From assembly GCA_016191115.1 (NCBI GenBank), contig JACPPG010000017.1, positions 31,548-95,547 on the forward strand: DNA of 64,000 bases, written 5' to 3'. This DNA is from Planctomycetia bacterium (GTDB taxonomy: Bacteria > Planctomycetota > Planctomycetia > Pirellulales > JACPPG01). A model generated the notes under the pieces. The model was not told where the DNA came from, did no database searches, and was given only the letters and a program-made list of their open reading frames with translations. Below, piece by piece: positions 63,912 through 64,000 of this stretch. The position numbers and the translations under genes were made by a program. Each line of letters opens with the position of its first letter. Position 1 is the stretch's first letter.

Positions 63912-64000
63912 ATGGATGCCGAACGCATGTCTGTCGCTACGTTGCCGGATTTGGGACCGCGGCTGACCGCCGAACAGGCAGAGGCCATCTTTGCGCAGGG
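63912..64000 (+). CDS. probable IS66-like transposase, N-terminal end only
   Basis: The frame MDAERMSVATLPDLGPRL followed by TAEQAEAIFAQG runs off the window. TAEQAEAIFAQG matches the N-terminal helix commonly seen before EAVVFALL in IS66-type transposases of planctomycetes. Only 29 codons are visible, so the family is tentative. No clear ribosome binding site; starts at 63912 or 63927 are possible. Confidence 0.45.
   Translation, partial: MDAERMSVATLPDLGPRLTAEQAEAIFAQ

Overview
The window looks like chromosomal DNA of a planctomycete, most likely of the Pirellulales type. The evidence is: high G+C; PVC-type beta-propeller/haem-binding dehydrogenases; a Ser/Thr kinase with TPR repeats; two PEP-CTERM proteins; a redoxin/cytochrome/copper-monooxygenase fusion; an ECF sigma factor with a membrane-anchored C-terminal extension; McsAB in an apparently Gram-negative genome; and many palindromic intergenic repeats. 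No rRNA, tRNA, CRISPR array or prophage was recognised. The species cannot be named from the sequence alone.

Layout. 1-5.2 kb: 3' part of a kinase-TPR gene, a short gene remnant, and two convergent PQQ-like propeller genes. 5.2-5.7 kb: two tandem MITE-like elements. 5.75-14.0 kb: redoxin-cytochrome-copper oxidase fusion, PEP-CTERM protein, large PVC-type dehydrogenase, glycine-zipper lipoprotein, HEAT-like protein. 14.4-22 kb: a Cys/Met-metabolism PLP enzyme, a membrane tyrosine phosphatase, a histidine kinase/NtrC-type regulator pair, a Tat-exported protein. 22-29.3 kb: second PEP-CTERM protein, SMP-30-like lactonase, then a four-gene operon (binding protein, double ATPase, permease, nucleoside hydrolase) that looks like nucleoside or ribose uptake. 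29.3-38.6 kb: thioredoxin-like protein, alpha/beta hydrolase, serC, a membrane-embedded sigma-54 activator, a kinase fragment, a PAP2 phosphatase. 39-43.5 kb: a pilT / degenerate GspE-like / CvpA-like cluster and hisF. 44-51 kb: small secreted protein, peptidase, DinG-type helicase, thiS-thiG, mcsA/mcsB. 51.5-64 kb: trpE with a class V aminotransferase, ECF sigma fusion, HEAT-like protein, CehA/McbA-like metallohydrolase, sorbosone-type dehydrogenase with two haem motifs, a phosphotransferase, and the start of a probable transposase at the edge.

The most striking content is non-coding. Two families of about 125-160 bp imperfect palindromes (called A and B here) are scattered through intergenic DNA. 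Every copy with both ends intact begins CAGG-like and ends CCTG, and is flanked by a 9-11 bp direct repeat. They therefore behave like mobile elements (MITEs), not like REP sequences. Both families carry the same two-form core, CTGGCTC in one arm and CAGGCAC in the other. At two loci an A and a B element sit side by side sharing three copies of one 10-bp target sequence. One A element has inserted exactly across a stop codon and restored it, and another has inserted into an older palindrome. No candidate transposase for them was identified in the window.
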